From: Argyresthia goedartella
Taxonomy: Eukaryota; Arthropoda; Insecta; Lepidoptera; Argyresthiidae
DNA: 64,000 nucleotides
Assembly (NCBI GenBank): GCA_949825045.1
Contig: OX463820.1
Location: 12,474,501-12,538,500 of the forward strand
Reading direction: 5' to 3'
Shown here: one piece after another, positions 63,515 to 64,000 of the stretch
How the letters are laid out: every line of letters starts with the position of its first letter
Numbering within the stretch: the first letter of the stretch is position 1
Notes under the pieces: generated by a model
What the model was told of the DNA's origin: nothing
What the model saw: the letters and a program-made list of their open reading frames with translations, nothing else
Database searches by the model: none
Made by a program: the position numbers and the translations under genes

Positions 63515-64000
63515 AACACCCAGGGGTCAGTTTCCAGGTTTTTACATATAAAATTGGTTAGATAGGACAAGTTTTGGAAATTCAGGCACTACTTTACTTC
63601 CAAACAAGAAAACTTGGATAAATAGTCTCAGATAATTGACTCACTCAATTTCACTTCTTTCATTTCTTTTGGACTTATTCTCTAAATTACTTTCATTATG
63701 CTTCCGTTACGGGGGGTTATTCACCCCAACCCTACGTAACGTGACAATACTAAACGTCAATTTGATACTAACTGCGTTGATTTGACCTACTTGAGTAATT
63801 GAATAAGGGAACAGGTTTTATAGTGTAATTGATTTTCTAAAATCGCTAGGCGAGTCACTTGGAATTTATTGGAGTAATTTTATATGCGAATTTCATTTGG
63901 GATTAATTTTCCTCGATAGAAAATAATCACAAAGTTACCTCTCACTTTAAAGAAGAATCTTTTTAGATAAAGTAAAGTAATCTTTAACATAAAAATTGAT
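63515..64000. other. No gene recognised
   Basis: AT-rich sequence to the window edge. Confidence 0.5.

Overview
The window is eukaryotic and very probably insect. It is AT-rich, has no operon organisation, and is packed with transposable elements: tRNA-derived SINEs, 5'-truncated LINEs, foldback MITEs and a BEL/Pao LTR retrotransposon. A short (TTAGG)n tract and several dispersed repeats that I recall as common in moths and butterflies point to Lepidoptera. That placement is inference, because no host protein is recognisable. Apart from one weak candidate terminal exon near the right edge, I see no host gene, tRNA gene or rRNA gene.

Layout. From 1 to 19 kb there are SINE-A, SINE-B and SINE-C copies, LINE tails, foldback MITEs and a three-level nest at 13.47-14.57 kb. 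A 1,195-bp solo LTR at 17,248-18,442 sits inside another repeat with a 4-bp target duplication. At 19.2-20.5 kb lies a minisatellite of about 15 units of 86 bp; its minus strand lacks stops in all frames and so gives three long but meaningless reading frames. From 21 to 35 kb there are a long-TIR MITE, a probable hAT-type MITE, an imperfect palindrome of about 890 bp made of two head-on MITE copies, SINEs and a few non-repetitive stretches. A CR1/Jockey-type LINE (endonuclease plus reverse transcriptase, two frameshifts) occupies 36.5-39.5 kb on the minus strand. From 40 to 49 kb there are further SINEs and a decayed LINE family.

At 49,856-57,228 (minus strand) is a nearly intact BEL/Pao retrotransposon. 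It has 819-bp LTRs that read as identical, a 5-bp target duplication ATAAC, a primer-binding site matching the 3' end of tRNA-Tyr, and a gag-protease-RT-RNase H-integrase frame broken by one frameshift in a run of nine C (coding strand). It landed inside a SINE-A copy. From 57.9 to 64 kb there are LINE relics, a long-TIR element holding an inverted pair of a recurrent module, a (TTAGG)n tract, and an RTE-like pseudogene.

The elements do not form a pathway. They record successive insertions: the BEL element and the solo LTR lie inside older repeats, and SINEs depend on LINE machinery of the kind whose relics lie around them. I found no sign of a new multi-gene system. The most informative signals are structural: the palindrome, the nests, the recurrent module and the minisatellite.
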